A stretch of 64,000 bases of DNA from NCBI RefSeq assembly GCF_027257975.1, contig NZ_JANZKX010000004.1, forward strand, positions 1 to 64,000. Reading direction: 5' to 3'. Positions within the stretch are counted from its first letter, which is position 1, and each line of letters starts with the position of its first letter. Both the position numbers and the translations under genes were made by a program. Under the pieces are notes generated by a model, which worked only from the letters and a program-made list of their open reading frames with translations, did no database searches and was not told the origin of the DNA. Origin of the DNA: Pelomonas sp. BJYL3 (lineage in GTDB: Bacteria > Pseudomonadota > Gammaproteobacteria > Burkholderiales > Burkholderiaceae_C). Shown here one piece after another: positions 63,659 to 64,000 of this stretch.

Positions 63659-64000
63659 CGACGGACGCCCGCGCGTCCTCCCCGCTTCCCCTGCCCCCTG
63701 CCATGTTCGACCACGACGAAACCCTGCAAGAAGCGCGCGAGCGCAACATCCGCGATGCCCTGTTCGAGGACATCGGCCGCTGCGACTGGACGGCCCAGCT
63801 GGTGCCGGCCGGGCGGCAGGTCAAGGCCCATGTGCGGGTCCGCGAAGATGCCGTGCTGTGCGGCCGCGACTGGTTCGAGGGCGTGTTCAAGGCCCTGGAC
63901 CCCGCCAGCCGCATCGACTGGTGCTACGAGGAAGGCGCCCGCATGCAGGCCGACACCCTGGTCTGCCACATCGTGGCCGACGGCCGTGCCCTGCTCAGCG
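63655..64000 (+). CDS. nadC: Quinolinate phosphoribosyltransferase (carboxylating), N-terminal part
   Basis: The reading frame is open from ATG 63655 to the window edge (about 115 residues) and is cut off there. An ATG at 63703 (MFDHDE) is another start. NIRDALFEDIGRCDW, VLCGRDWFEGVF and ADTLVCHIVADGRALLS are characteristic of the N-terminal domain of NadC, which turns quinolinate and PRPP into nicotinate mononucleotide in NAD synthesis. The start overlaps the stop of the FAH-family gene (ATGA). Confidence 0.88.
   Translation, partial: MTTDARASSPLPLPPAMFDHDETLQEARERNIRDALFEDIGRCDWTAQLVPAGRQVKAHVRVREDAVLCGRDWFEGVFKALDPASRIDWCYEEGARMQADTLVCHIVADGRALLS

Overview
The window is GC-rich bacterial chromosome, most likely from a betaproteobacterium of the order Burkholderiales (Roseateles/Pelomonas/Mitsuaria-like). 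This is inferred from codon bias and from the mix of GTP-dependent PEPCK, YecA-type UPF0149 proteins, ArgP-type LysR regulators, MmsA, RlpA and NadC. No rRNA, tRNA, CRISPR array or insertion sequence was seen.

Positions 1-37,000 are one large type VI secretion system (T6SS) locus. At the left end is an AT-richer cassette on the minus strand: a 223-bp remnant of an rhs core, an Imm11-like immunity gene, and a 5'-truncated rhs gene ending in an AHH nuclease tip. It is joined to the 3' end of a long minus-strand effector operon (12,768 down to 2,557). That operon contains a 54-codon leader gene, a soluble 226-aa protein with a membrane-anchored 127-aa partner, VgrG, a DUF6484 protein, a DUF2169 adaptor, a ketosynthase-like pseudoenzyme, a DUF4150 PAAR-like tip, a cysteine-rich GHH2 nuclease, a propeller-like protein, a helical protein and a thioredoxin-like protein. 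Next come an ankyrin protein and a gene broken at a run of nine C. The structural arm follows on the minus strand from 24,668 to 14,642: TPR lipoprotein, TssB, TssC, Hcp, TssE, TssF, TssG, ClpV and a 124-aa protein. Divergent from it, on the plus strand, are TssJ, TssK, TssL, an M15 peptidase, TssM, TagF and an OmpA-like protein. A membrane protein and TssA lie on the minus strand. All thirteen core Tss components are present. No Fha, PpkA or PppA gene lies in the window although TagF does.

Positions 37,000-64,000 are ordinary chromosome: pckG with a strong terminator, small proteins, LysR regulators, two YecA-like paralogues, a metallophosphoesterase, a universal stress protein, dadA, a YegD-type Hsp70, an acetyltransferase coupled to an S9 peptidase, an FMN reductase, a strong small-RNA candidate at 52,435-52,529, mmsA with a divergent LysR gene, three diguanylate cyclase-type genes in a row (all GGEEF, all with an RxxD inhibitory site), an SDR oxidoreductase, a chemoreceptor, rlpA, a fumarylacetoacetate hydrolase-family protein and the start of nadC.

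The most novel material is in the T6SS effector operon: the cysteine-rich nuclease with a co-encoded thioredoxin-like protein, the ketosynthase fold that appears to have lost all its catalytic residues, the uncharacterised 54/226/127-aa trio upstream of VgrG, and the promoterless rhs toxin tip placed so that it could be translationally coupled to the operon end.
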